44,416 nt of DNA from Acidobacteriota bacterium (GTDB lineage: Bacteria; Acidobacteriota; Holophagae; Thermotomaculales; Thermotomaculaceae): positions 1-44,416 of the forward strand of contig JAADGL010000031.1 in the NCBI GenBank assembly GCA_013152385.1, in the 5' to 3' direction. Both the position numbers and the translations under genes were made by a program. Below the pieces are notes generated by a model, which saw nothing but the letters and a program-made list of their open reading frames with translations, did not search any database and was not told the origin of the DNA. Positions within the stretch are counted from its first letter, which is position 1; each line of letters begins with the position of its first letter. This document shows positions 12,936 through 21,531 of the stretch, in pieces.

Positions 12936-15064
12936 AGAACTCAATCAGTACTCCGACGGATCGCCTCGATGGCCCGGAAAAAGCATCGGGAAAGGCAGTT
13001 TACACAGACGATATCCGTCCCGAAGGCCTTCTTTTCGCCCGGACGCTCCGCGCAGACCGTCCGAGAGCCCGGATTACCGCCATCCGCCTGCCCGAGATTC
13101 CGGACAATTATTTTATTGTGGACAGAAATGACGTTCCCGGCCGCAACCGCATTAAAATGCTGGAAGATGACTGGCCGTTTTTTGCCGGAGAAGTCATTAA
13201 CCACGTGGGAGAACCCATTCTCCTTGTGGTGGGGCCGGACAGGGAAAAAGTAGCCGATATTCTCAACTCAATCGAGGTGGAATACGAAGACCTTCCCCCG
13301 GTTCTCTCCATTGATGATGCTATTGCGGCAAAATCGCCAATTTTCGGTGACGATAATTGCTTCGCGGCATACAGTTTCCGGAAAGGTGACCCGGACACCG
13401 CGTTTTCCACCGCGAAAACCGTTATTGAAGGCGAATTTAAAACCGGTTATCACGAACAGGCGTACATGGAGCCTCAGGGAATGATCGGAAGCTACAAAAA
13501 CGGGAAACTCACTGTCACCGGTTCCATGCAATGCCCGTTTTACGTGAAAAATGCCATGATGCAGCTCACCGGTTTCAAAGAAGACGCCGTGCAGATTATT
13601 CAGGCGACAACCGGCGGCGCATTCGGGGGAAAGGAAGAATACCCGTCCCTTCTCGCAGGCCATGTGGCTGTCGCGGCAATCAAGACCGGAAAACCGGTGA
13701 AACTTGTACTCGAAAGAGGAGAAGACCTCGCAGTCACCACAAAACGGCACCCTTCAGTCAGCCGGTACCGGTCCGCCATAGACGAAAACGGCCGGGTAAT
13801 CGCCATGGAAGCGGATATCACCCTTGACGGCGGCGCGTACGCGGGCCTGTCTGCGGTGGTGCTTCAACGGGCGCTGTTTGCCGCCATCGGCGTGTACAAT
13901 ATTCCCAACGTCACTGTCCGGGGCCGGGTAATGGCAACCAACCACGTGCCTTCCGGTGCGTTTCGCGGTTTCGGCGCGCCTCAGGCGTTTTTTGCGGTGG
14001 AAATGCACATGGAACAGATTGCTTCCGAACTGGGAATGAACCCGCTGACTTTCAAGGAAATTCATCTTGTCCGGCAGGGAGATACCACCTCAACCGGCGG
14101 CGTGCTCCGGGATGAAATTAAGATTCATGAAATGCTGGCAAAGGTGCTGAAAATGTCCAATTACAGAAAAAAGGAAGGCATTTTCGCCTCAAAAAAGGGA
14201 CGGTTCAGAAGTGGAATCGGATTGGCAATCTATCTCCACGGCTGCGGATTCACCGGAAAAGGGGAAGAAATCATCAAAGGTACGGCTACTATCCGGAAAC
14301 TGGCAGAAGACCGGGCGGAAATCCTCATTTCCAATGTGGAGATGGGACAGGGGGCCCAGACAACCCTTCGGAAAATCGTGGCAAGAATACTGGAACTGCC
14401 GATTCAGAATATTGAATACGCCAACCCGGATACCGATCGGGTACCGGATTCCGGCCCCACTGTTGCATCCCGTACTGTGATTATCGTGGGCCACCTTCTG
14501 GAATCCGCGGCAAAGGAACTGAAAAAAAGATGGAATGAAAGTGAAACGCTTTCGGTATCCAAGAGCTACCGCCACCCTTCCTACATTCAATGGGACCAGG
14601 ATAAACTTCAGGGCGACGCCTACCCCGCGTATTCATGGGGAATTGTCGCAGTGGAAGTGGAAGTGGACACATTGACATACGAAACCGCTGTCAAAGGGGT
14701 ATGGACAGTTCATGATGTCGGCATCGCCATTGACGAAGAAATTATCCGGGGACAGATTGAAGGCGGAATTCTCCAGGGACTCGGCTATGCTTCACTGGAG
14801 GTCATGGATACCGCCGACGGCGCGTACCGCCAGCACAGCTTCACAGACTACATTATTCCGACTTCGGTGGATGCCCCGGTTATCGAAAGTGAACTGATTG
14901 ACAATCCCTACGAATATGGGCCGTTCGGTGCCAAGTGTGCGGGAGAACTGCCCATCGCCGGAGCGGCACCCGCTTATGCCGCCGCTGTCAGCCACGCGCT
15001 GGGAATCGAAATCCATGAAATCCCGGTAAAACCGGAAATACTGATAAAAAGGGCGGTGAAATGA
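12932..15064 (+). CDS. xdhA: Xanthine dehydrogenase-family molybdopterin-binding subunit
   Basis: This 710-residue catalytic subunit has residues 10-110 as the ab-hammerhead domain. The rest binds the molybdenum cofactor: TTGGAFGGKEEY near 226, FRGFGAPQAFF near 344 (arginine of the substrate pocket), NVEMGQGAQTT near 467, and GPFGAKCAGELPIAG near 665, which carries the catalytic glutamate. It should hydroxylate a purine such as hypoxanthine or xanthine, or run in the reducing direction on urate. It is a separate subunit, not the long fused XdhD of E. coli, and its size is near E. coli XdhA. It overlaps the neighbours by ATGA at both ends. Confidence 0.93.
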   Translation: MKNSISTPTDRLDGPEKASGKAVYTDDIRPEGLLFARTLRADRPRARITAIRLPEIPDNYFIVDRNDVPGRNRIKMLEDDWPFFAGEVINHVGEPILLVVGPDREKVADILNSIEVEYEDLPPVLSIDDAIAAKSPIFGDDNCFAAYSFRKGDPDTAFSTAKTVIEGEFKTGYHEQAYMEPQGMIGSYKNGKLTVTGSMQCPFYVKNAMMQLTGFKEDAVQIIQATTGGAFGGKEEYPSLLAGHVAVAAIKTGKPVKLVLERGEDLAVTTKRHPSVSRYRSAIDENGRVIAMEADITLDGGAYAGLSAVVLQRALFAAIGVYNIPNVTVRGRVMATNHVPSGAFRGFGAPQAFFAVEMHMEQIASELGMNPLTFKEIHLVRQGDTTSTGGVLRDEIKIHEMLAKVLKMSNYRKKEGIFASKKGRFRSGIGLAIYLHGCGFTGKGEEIIKGTATIRKLAEDRAEILISNVEMGQGAQTTLRKIVARILELPIQNIEYANPDTDRVPDSGPTVASRTVIIVGHLLESAAKELKKRWNESETLSVSKSYRHPSYIQWDQDKLQGDAYPAYSWGIVAVEVEVDTLTYETAVKGVWTVHDVGIAIDEEIIRGQIEGGILQGLGYASLEVMDTADGAYRQHSFTDYIIPTSVDAPVIESELIDNPYEYGPFGAKCAGELPIAGAAPAYAAAVSHALGIEIHEIPVKPEILIKRAVK

Positions 15065-15537
15065 GTCAAATCATACAGTTTACCCTGAACGGAACCCCTG
15101 TCTCCCTTGAAAGCGACCCGATGCGCCGCCTTCTGGATGTTCTTCGGGATGATTTTTCCGAAACCGGGGTTAAAGAAGGCTGCGGGGAAGGAGAATGCGG
15201 CGCCTGCTCCGTTTTTCTCAACGGAAAACTGGTCAACTCCTGCCTTGTGGCACTGGGAAGCATTGAGGGGATGAATGTTGAGACAATTGTTCATTTCAAA
15301 AACACGCCGGCTTACCGGGTAATCGAACAGGCGTTCAGTGATGCCGGAGCGGTTCAATGCGGATTCTGTACACCGGGAATGGTCCTTGCCGCTTACGCAT
15401 TGCTGAAAAATAACCCCCATCCCGGTGAAAACGATATCCGTGAAGCCATTTCCGGCAACCTGTGCCGCTGCACCGGTTACAATATGATTGTGGACGGCAT
15501 CAGGCTGGCGGCTAAAAGGGGGGAAGGCAAATGGTAA
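15061..15537 (+). CDS. xdhC: Xanthine dehydrogenase-family [2Fe-2S] subunit
   Basis: This 158-residue electron-transfer subunit has the plant-type [2Fe-2S] cluster bound by Cys41, 46, 49 and 61 (GCGEGECGAC...SCL). The second cluster, in a four-helix domain, is bound by Cys100, 103, 135 and 137 (CGFC and CRC). All eight cysteines are present. It passes electrons from the molybdenum centre to FAD. The symbol follows the E. coli naming for the iron-sulfur subunit and is not the XdhC maturation factor at 17731. It overlaps the Mo subunit by 4 bases and the FAD subunit by 7. Confidence 0.95.
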   Translation: MSQIIQFTLNGTPVSLESDPMRRLLDVLRDDFSETGVKEGCGEGECGACSVFLNGKLVNSCLVALGSIEGMNVETIVHFKNTPAYRVIEQAFSDAGAVQCGFCTPGMVLAAYALLKNNPHPGENDIREAISGNLCRCTGYNMIVDGIRLAAKRGEGKW

Positions 15538-16376
15538 AATCCTATCGGCCCCGGACACTGGAAGAAGCACTGAAAATCCGCTCCGAAACCCGCTGCATCC
15601 CCTACGCCGGAGGAACCGACCTGATGGTTCGATATCGCCGGGGCGCAGGGCTCGCTGCTGGATTCGACCAGCCGGTACTGTTTATCGGACAACTTGCCGA
15701 ACTGACTCAAATTTATGAAAAAAATGGAGAACTCACCATCGGAGCCTGTGTTCCCTATCGGGAAATCATCCACCAGCGCCACACCCCGGAAATTCTCCGT
15801 CAGGCATGTGAACTCATCGGCGCACCGGCTGTCCAGAACCTCGGCACACCGGGGGGAAATATCTGCAATGCCTCTCCCGCCGGAGATACGCTGCCGCCTT
15901 TATCCGTTCTTGATGCCAATCTGACTTTGCAATCCCTTTCCGGAGAACGGAACGTCTCGATTCTGTCTTTTTTCACAGGGCCGGGAAAAACCATTCTCCG
16001 GGATGATGAACTGCTGACTGCGATTCACTTCCGTCTGCCCCATTTCACGGTGGAAGGGTACCGGAAAGTGGGGACAAGAAAGGCAAATGCCTTGTCAAAA
16101 GTATCATTTGCGGCTTTTATGCTGAAAGAAAAGGAAATGCTGGCGGATATCCGTATCGCCCTTGGCGCGGTAGCCCCCACTGTGGTGCGTTCCAGAGAAC
16201 TGGAAAACCGTCTTATCGGCCAGCCGCTTACGGATCTGGCAAAACTGCTGCCGGAAATTCTGGAAAGCTACGGAAAGCTGATCCTGCCCATCACAGACCA
16301 GCGCTCCGATGCGAATTATCGTAAAACCATCGCACTTCGCCTGATAGAAAACTTTGTACTGAAGGAGGAATCATAA
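15531..16376 (+). CDS. xdhB: Xanthine dehydrogenase-family FAD-binding subunit
   Basis: This 281-residue flavoprotein belongs to the CoxM/XdhB family. PYAGGTDLMV near residues 24-33 and LGTPGGNICNASPAGDTLPP near 104-123 bind FAD; a C-terminal CO-dehydrogenase flavoprotein domain follows (VGTRKANALSKVSFAAFML near 182-200). It completes the three-subunit hydroxylase with the two genes upstream. The order is Mo, FeS, FAD. Its ATG overlaps the FeS stop by 7 bases and its TAA shares one base with the next ATG. Confidence 0.93.
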   Translation: MVKSYRPRTLEEALKIRSETRCIPYAGGTDLMVRYRRGAGLAAGFDQPVLFIGQLAELTQIYEKNGELTIGACVPYREIIHQRHTPEILRQACELIGAPAVQNLGTPGGNICNASPAGDTLPPLSVLDANLTLQSLSGERNVSILSFFTGPGKTILRDDELLTAIHFRLPHFTVEGYRKVGTRKANALSKVSFAAFMLKEKEMLADIRIALGAVAPTVVRSRELENRLIGQPLTDLAKLLPEILESYGKLILPITDQRSDANYRKTIALRLIENFVLKEES

Positions 16377-17005
16377 TGAAATTTGATAAACAATACTGGT
16401 TGACAGCAGCCGTTTTCGGATCCATGTGGGGAATCAGTGAAGCTGTTCTCGGGACACTTCTTCACGGAATATCCCATTTTCTGACCATACCCGGATTAGC
16501 CGGACTGGTGATGTTTCCCATCGGTTTTTTCTTTATGCACCGGGCTTTTGTCAAAGGGGGGAACCGGAACATTATCTTTCAGACTGCCGCAGTGGCCGCA
16601 GCCATTAAACTGAGCGCCCTTGCCCTTCCCTTCCTGTCTCCGATGGATACGGTAAATCCGGCAATGGCGATTCTTCTCGAATCCGCAGCCGCGTTCTTCA
16701 TCATCGGCACCGAACCGGAAAAAACATTCAATTTTGCAACCGTACTGACCCTGACCGTAAGCTGGAAAAGTATTTTTGTGGCAACACAATGGATTGGCGG
16801 TATTTCCGCCGGGATGGCATTCACGGCACCGGACATTCTGATTCGATTCCTCATCATCGACAGTATCGTCAATGCCGGTTTGATTATGGCAATGACAAAA
16901 ATTCCGGCAGATTTCCGGCTGCTGAAAAAGCCTGTCCGTCCGCTTCATGCCGGAATTTCGCTTCTGACCGCAATTGTCCTGAACGGGCTGGCACTGATGA
17001 TTTAG
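16376..17005 (+). CDS. Uncharacterised multi-pass membrane protein of the xdh operon
   Basis: This 209-residue protein has six or seven hydrophobic segments (about 10-30, 38-56, 65-83, 93-112, 120-140, 150-170 and 188-208) and few charged residues between them. I recognise no family with certainty; size and hydrophobicity are compatible with an ECF-type substrate-binding (S) component, but no diagnostic motif is seen. GGAGG lies before the ATG, and the start codon shares a base with the stop of the FAD subunit gene (TAATG), so it is firmly within the operon. It may import a purine, a cofactor precursor or a metal oxyanion. Function is unknown. Confidence 0.65.
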   Translation: MKFDKQYWLTAAVFGSMWGISEAVLGTLLHGISHFLTIPGLAGLVMFPIGFFFMHRAFVKGGNRNIIFQTAAVAAAIKLSALALPFLSPMDTVNPAMAILLESAAAFFIIGTEPEKTFNFATVLTLTVSWKSIFVATQWIGGISAGMAFTAPDILIRFLIIDSIVNAGLIMAMTKIPADFRLLKKPVRPLHAGISLLTAIVLNGLALMI

Positions 17006-17008
17006 CAA

Positions 17009-17734
17009 ATGAATGTAATTGAATCGCTGATTGAATCCACCCGGGCAGTTCCGGTACGCCGTGTTCTGGCCGGATGCTTCAATACTGTTGTACAAAGCAG
17101 CGGATGGGGCATTGCCAGCACGTTAAAACCGCTGTCCCAACGGCATGAAGCCGTACCGGGAGCCGGAACACTGGTCGGCCGCAACGTAAAAGAGCTGGCG
17201 GCACTTGCCCGTTCCGACAACAGCCTTGCCGCATCCGTCGGCATTGCCGCCATCAACAGCGCCCTTGAGACCGCGGCGCTTCCGTTAAAAGAACTCAACG
17301 CCCGGGAATTGCTTGTGGAAAAGGGAAAAGGCGGTGTACTCGGCATGATCGGGCACTTTCCCTTCATCGAAAGGGTAAGAAACCTGTTCTCCGGCGCCCT
17401 CGTGTTTGAACTGAACCCTCAAAAAGGCGATCTCCCTGCGGAAGAAATCAGAAAGCGGCTGAAAGAAGCGGATGTGGTGGCAATCACCGCCACTTCCCTG
17501 ATCAACCACAGCTTTGATGAAATCATTTCCTCATGCAGAAAAGACAGTTACCGGGTACTGCTGGGGCCATCCACCCCGCTGACACCACTGCTCTTCCAAT
17601 TCGGCATTGACGCGGTTTCCGGCAGTATTGTCACCGACCCGGACACTTTTCTGCCCATGGCGGCGGAGGGAACCCCGTTCCGGAAACTGGCCGGCATCTC
17701 CCATGTCACACTTTTGAAGGAGGATATGAATTGA
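17009..17734 (+). CDS. DUF364 (Rossmann-like, putative metal-chelating) protein
   Basis: This 241-residue soluble protein has an N-terminal part like DUF4213 (VLAGCFNTVVQSSGWGIAST, LARSDNSLAASVGIAAINS). Residues 110-235 match DUF364: GKGGVLGMIGHFPFIERVR, a Rossmann-like core, ADVVAITATSLINHSFDEII and LLGPSTPLTPLLFQFGID. The family is described only as possibly heavy-metal chelating and often lies near molybdenum or metal-cofactor genes. Here it sits between a membrane protein and the XdhC-type factor, suggesting cofactor supply or maturation of the hydroxylase. It starts three bases after the upstream stop. Its stop overlaps the next start as TTGA. Confidence 0.75.
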   Translation: MNVIESLIESTRAVPVRRVLAGCFNTVVQSSGWGIASTLKPLSQRHEAVPGAGTLVGRNVKELAALARSDNSLAASVGIAAINSALETAALPLKELNARELLVEKGKGGVLGMIGHFPFIERVRNLFSGALVFELNPQKGDLPAEEIRKRLKEADVVAITATSLINHSFDEIISSCRKDSYRVLLGPSTPLTPLLFQFGIDAVSGSIVTDPDTFLPMAAEGTPFRKLAGISHVTLLKEDMN

Positions 17735-18546
17735 ACAGCATTTTTCAGCAGATTCAACAGGAAATAGAAAACGGACACCGCATCGTGCTGGCCACAGTGG
17801 TAGACAAAAAAGGACACGGGCCCGCCGCCCCCGGCGCGAGAATGCTGGTGAGGGAAGACGGGAGTGCCGTGGGCACCGTCGGCGGCGGCGCACTGGAAAA
17901 AGCGGCGCTGAAAGCGGCCGGAACCCTCTTTCAATCCGGAAAGACCGCCCTCATTCACTACAACCTCGATGATGATGACCGCCTTGTGGACAACAAAGTG
18001 GAAACCGGAATGGTCTGCGGAGGCAGCACCACTATCTTTTTTGAACTGATGGGAAACAATCCCCACCTCGTCATCCTCGGGGCCGGCCACGTGGGACAGG
18101 CTGTTCTGGCGCATGCCGCTTTGCTGGGCTACCGTATCACCGCGGCAGACAGCCGGAAAGGCCTGCTGGACAGCATCACACCTCACAAAACCATCCTTCT
18201 TCCGGATTATCGGGACGGATATGGGAAACTCGCCGTCACCAGCCGTTCTTTTGTTGTAATCTGCACACATTCCCACAGCTTTGATGCAGTGGCAATGGAA
18301 AACATCTACCGGCTTCCGGTTCAACCGGCTTACATTGGAGTCCTTGCCTCCCGGAAAAAAGCCGAAACAATGGTTAAAAAACTGAAAGAACAGCTTCCGA
18401 ACGCCGACCTGTCCCGGCTTCATATGCCGGTGGGACTTAAAATCGGCGGGCCGTCACCGCAGGAAATTGCCATCTCCATCCTGGCTGAAATTCAGGCTGT
18501 CCGGTACGGAAAAACGGGGCAAAATCACATGGGGGGAAAATGGTGA
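17731..18546 (+). CDS. XdhC/CoxI-family molybdenum hydroxylase maturation factor
   Basis: This 271-residue protein has an N-terminal XdhC/CoxI domain with VLATVVDKKGHGPAAPGARM (residues 20-39) and the conserved METGMVCGG-like segment (here VETGMVCGG near 90-98). A C-terminal Rossmann domain shows VILGAGHVGQAVLAHAALLG near 112-131. XdhC proteins bind molybdenum cofactor, assist its sulfuration and insert it into the apo-hydroxylase. E. coli YqeB is a relative encoded near xdhD. The start is TTG at 17731, placed after GAAGGAGG with correct spacing and overlapping the DUF364 stop. It overlaps the NTPase gene by 7 bases. Confidence 0.9.
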   Translation: MNSIFQQIQQEIENGHRIVLATVVDKKGHGPAAPGARMLVREDGSAVGTVGGGALEKAALKAAGTLFQSGKTALIHYNLDDDDRLVDNKVETGMVCGGSTTIFFELMGNNPHLVILGAGHVGQAVLAHAALLGYRITAADSRKGLLDSITPHKTILLPDYRDGYGKLAVTSRSFVVICTHSHSFDAVAMENIYRLPVQPAYIGVLASRKKAETMVKKLKEQLPNADLSRLHMPVGLKIGGPSPQEIAISILAEIQAVRYGKTGQNHMGGKW

Positions 18547-19016
18547 CCTTCATTGTCGGGCCGGTAAACAGCGGAAAAACCACAAAGATGGCCGCCCTGT
18601 ACCGGGAAAAAGGTGGAGACGGCATCCTCTGCCCGAAATTCATGGAAAAGGGTACCCACCGGGGCTATGACCTTGTTCACCTCAAAACCGGGCAACGCCT
18701 TCCCTTTGCCAGAATTGCCGATGCAATACCGGACAACTGGGACGAGGCATTTTCCTTCGGCCCTTACAGCTTTTCAGAAAAAGCACAGGAAAAAGCTGCT
18801 GAAATTATTAAAAATGCCGTTAAAACCGGAATTTCACCTGTTTTTCTCGACGAAATCGGCCCGGTAGAACTGCAAAACAGGGGATTTGCCCCCCTGTTTC
18901 GTTCCCTGTCGAATTCCGGAAAAGATACAATCGTGAGCGTACGGGATTTCCTGTTTGAACAAATTATTGAATTCTTTGAGATAAAGAACAATCAAATTTA
19001 TAAGGAGCAGATATGA
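18540..19016 (+). CDS. THEP1-like nucleoside-triphosphatase
   Basis: This 158-residue P-loop protein has Walker A GPVNSGKTT at residues 7-15 and Walker B VFLDEIGPVEL near 99-109, followed by a conserved arginine region near 138. The layout matches the NTPase_1 (THEP1) family of small nucleoside-triphosphatases, which also resemble MobB-type proteins. Its place next to the XdhC-type factor suggests energy-dependent cofactor handling rather than general NTP hydrolysis; this is inference. The ATG overlaps the upstream gene by 7 bases and its stop overlaps the next start as ATGA. Confidence 0.78.
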   Translation: MVTFIVGPVNSGKTTKMAALYREKGGDGILCPKFMEKGTHRGYDLVHLKTGQRLPFARIADAIPDNWDEAFSFGPYSFSEKAQEKAAEIIKNAVKTGISPVFLDEIGPVELQNRGFAPLFRSLSNSGKDTIVSVRDFLFEQIIEFFEIKNNQIYKEQI

Positions 19017-20473
19017 TTGACTTAACTGTGAACAAAGCACAACTTGAAAAAACAGCAGAACGCTGCCGGGAACGGGGCATTGTCCTTCCCACTTTCGACC
19101 AGATGAAACACCCGGAAAACGTGCCGGACTGGGCAAAGAAAGAACTGAAAAACATCGGGCTCTGGGATGTTCATCCCCGGAACCTCTTCCGCATTACCTG
19201 GAAAAACGAACCGGTTGTCAAAGGCGGAACCTACGGGGATGTCAATTACGTGGAATTTCCGCCGGAACTCACCGGCGTCAATGCCAGAATCATCGCCCTC
19301 GTGGGCAAATGGTTTCCCACCGGCGCCCATAAAGTCGGTGCAACCTACGGCTGCCTCGCTCCCCGTCTCACCACCGGCCAGTTCAACCCTGTTACCCAGA
19401 AAGCGGTCTGGCCCTCCACCGGAAACTACTGCCGGGGCGGCGCCTATGTCTCCGCACTTCTCGCCTGCGAATCCATCGCCATTTTACCGGAAGAAATGTC
19501 AAAAGAACGGTTTGAATGGCTCTCCAACGTTGCCGGCGAAGTCATCGCCACCCCCGGCTGCGAAAGCAACGTCAAGGAAATCTTCGACAAATGCTGGGAA
19601 CTCCACGAAGAACGGGGAGATGACATTGTAATCTTTAACCAGTTTGACGAATTCGGAAACCATCTCTGGCATTACGAAGTTACCGGAAACGCCATGCTGG
19701 AAGTTTTGAAAAAGGAAATGAAACCGGGCCAGGAATACGCCGGCGTTGTTCTCACCTCCGGTTCATCCGGTACAATGGGCAGCGCGGATTTTCTGAAAGA
19801 ACAGTTCCCCGGCTCCAAGCTGGTGGTCAGCGAAGCCCTGCAATGCCCCACCCTGCTCTTAAACGGGTTCGGCGGCCACCGCATCGAAGGTATCGGCGAC
19901 AAACACGTACCCTGGATTCACAACGCGAGAAATACCGATATGGTCACCGCCATTGACGACGAGCACCCCATGCGCCTTATCCGCCTCTTCAACGAGCCGA
20001 AGGGAAGAGAATACCTGAAAAAACAGGGGATTAACCCCGAACTGGTGGACAACCTCGACCTTCTGGGCATCTCCGGTGTGGCAAACCTGCTTTCCTCCAT
20101 CAAATTTGCCCGTTACTTCGAGCTTACCGGCGATGACATTGTCCTCACCGTCCTCACCGACTCCATGGAACTCTACGGTTCAAGAATGCGGGAACTCCAC
20201 GAAGAAAGGGGTGAATACAGTGAGATTGACGCGGGGAAAGACTATGAACTTTTAACATCCATCACCCCGGACTATACCGAAGAACTCAATTTCTACGGCA
20301 GAAAACGGATTCACAACCTCAAATACTATACCTGGATCGAACAGCAGCAGAAAGAACTGCCGGAACTCAACGCCCAATGGCATGATTACCGCAATTACTG
20401 GAAAAAAATCCACGATATGGTTCCGAAAATTGACGAACGTATCGAGGAATTCAATGCAATGGTGCGGGGCTGA
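19013..20473 (+). CDS. Unusual fold-type II PLP-dependent enzyme
   Basis: This 486-residue protein shows a cysteine-synthase-like PLP fold: lysine in PTGAHKVGAT (Lys107), a substrate loop PSTGNYCRGG (134-143) and a glycine-rich phosphate cup TSGSSGTMG (248-256). About 90 residues precede the catalytic region and about 130 follow it, longer than ordinary members. It is not close to YgeX, threonine synthase or cysteine synthase by eye. As the last gene of the purine operon it may eliminate ammonia from, or split, an amino-acid-like purine breakdown product; no substrate can be assigned. GGAGC precedes the ATG and an intrinsic terminator follows. Confidence 0.75.
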   Translation: MIDLTVNKAQLEKTAERCRERGIVLPTFDQMKHPENVPDWAKKELKNIGLWDVHPRNLFRITWKNEPVVKGGTYGDVNYVEFPPELTGVNARIIALVGKWFPTGAHKVGATYGCLAPRLTTGQFNPVTQKAVWPSTGNYCRGGAYVSALLACESIAILPEEMSKERFEWLSNVAGEVIATPGCESNVKEIFDKCWELHEERGDDIVIFNQFDEFGNHLWHYEVTGNAMLEVLKKEMKPGQEYAGVVLTSGSSGTMGSADFLKEQFPGSKLVVSEALQCPTLLLNGFGGHRIEGIGDKHVPWIHNARNTDMVTAIDDEHPMRLIRLFNEPKGREYLKKQGINPELVDNLDLLGISGVANLLSSIKFARYFELTGDDIVLTVLTDSMELYGSRMRELHEERGEYSEIDAGKDYELLTSITPDYTEELNFYGRKRIHNLKYYTWIEQQQKELPELNAQWHDYRNYWKKIHDMVPKIDERIEEFNAMVRG

Positions 20474-20526
20474 GCCCTGCGCCGCTGCGCGGTTTATATA
20501 AACAGAAAAGGGCAGAAAAGACAGAG

Positions 20527-20558
20527 AACACCCCGCCTGACGGCGGGGTGTTTCATTT
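20527..20558 (+). terminator. Intrinsic terminator of the purine operon
   Basis: An 11-bp perfect stem (20527-20537 with 20542-20552, core CACCCCGCC) closes a TGAC loop and is followed by TCATTTC. It lies 54 bases after the stop of the last operon gene and ends the roughly 12.3-kb transcription unit. The stretch from here to 20638 shows no gene. Confidence 0.8.
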
Positions 20559-20638
20559 CATGCCGAAAGAAAAAACTCCAGAACAGCAAAACCGGTCCCG
20601 GATTTTTCTGTTGTTCAACTCCATTCACGTTGTCCCAA

Positions 20639-21397
20639 TCAGAATTTCCCTTTCTCCTGAATCTGTTGAAAGCGCCATTCACAGAGCTGTTTGAACCGGT
20701 TCATAACGTTGGATGTTACACGGTTATGAATCGCTTCCCATAAGCCATGGATAAGCCGTTTTTTTGATAAATCCTCCCGGCCGTAAAAATTGAAACCGAC
20801 CACGAGAAAAACCTGAGATGTTTCAACCTCTCCCTGGGAAGCAATAGGAGAACGGGCATACATGGCAAAAATGCCGATGGGATAACCCCCGCTGCAATCG
20901 TAAAGAAGGTAACGGGCGTTATCCATTTCATCGGGGTCAGGCGTTTTCTGGATTCGGCGGGCGTTCAGATCGAAAAGTGGAATGTAGTGAAGGCCGAGAA
21001 ATCCATCACAGCCAAAAGGGTAACGGCGCCACCCGAAGGGATAGAGGTGAATTGCGTCAAGACGACCGTCAATCCGATTGACTTCCGCAAGGTGGTTTGG
21101 CCAGCAGGTGGCATCACCATCCCAATTCAACAGTTCTTCAAACACATATTTTACCGGCAGGTTAATACCAATTTGATGAATATTGAGAATTACATACCGC
21201 TGAACATTCAGCCCCAGCCGCTGCATAATGCGCTGACTGTAATTTTCCCGTTCCTCATCCGAATCAAACCGAACCAATGTCGGAATTTCCGGTTTATGAA
21301 GAATAAAATAGCGGACATCTGTCAGCCAGTTTTGACTCCGGTTTGGAGGAACAGGCGATAATTCCCGATTCCGGTGATGACCCGTAATTTCTTTCAT
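20639..21397 (-). CDS. Hypothetical soluble 252-residue protein
   Basis: No family is recognised. The protein is soluble, rich in aromatic residues and arginine, and has no signal peptide. Noticeable segments are a Tyr/Phe/Gly-rich middle (HLYPFGWRRYPFGCDGFLGL near 117-136), LYDCSGGYPIGIFAMYARSP near 169-188, and a basic helical C-terminus. GAAGGA lies about eight bases before the ATG, and TATAAT (21435-21430) with TTGAAA 19 bases away may be its promoter. It is convergent with the purine operon and upstream of, on the same strand as, the iron transporter genes, but 134 bases separate them. Confidence 0.6.
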   Translation of the reverse strand: MKEITGHHRNRELSPVPPNRSQNWLTDVRYFILHKPEIPTLVRFDSDEERENYSQRIMQRLGLNVQRYVILNIHQIGINLPVKYVFEELLNWDGDATCWPNHLAEVNRIDGRLDAIHLYPFGWRRYPFGCDGFLGLHYIPLFDLNARRIQKTPDPDEMDNARYLLYDCSGGYPIGIFAMYARSPIASQGEVETSQVFLVVGFNFYGREDLSKKRLIHGLWEAIHNRVTSNVMNRFKQLCEWRFQQIQEKGKF

Positions 21398-21531
21398 CCG
21401 GCACTTCCTTCAAATTAAATGAACAATTTATTATACCCCATATACAAAGCAGGCTTTCAAACTGAATTTGGTTTCATCAAAACAGATTCAGTTTTATATC
21501 TTCCAGTTCCAGGCCATTCGAAAGCAAAGAC

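Noticed and set aside
17548-18423. Long open frame (291 codons) on the minus strand opposite the DUF364 and XdhC-type genes
   Set aside because: It is a shadow of strongly supported + strand genes and has no start signals or recognisable motifs.
18540-19016. Identification as the selenium-hydroxylase accessory protein YqeC
   Set aside because: The Walker motifs and length fit the THEP1/NTPase_1 family better, and no YqeC-specific feature was seen.
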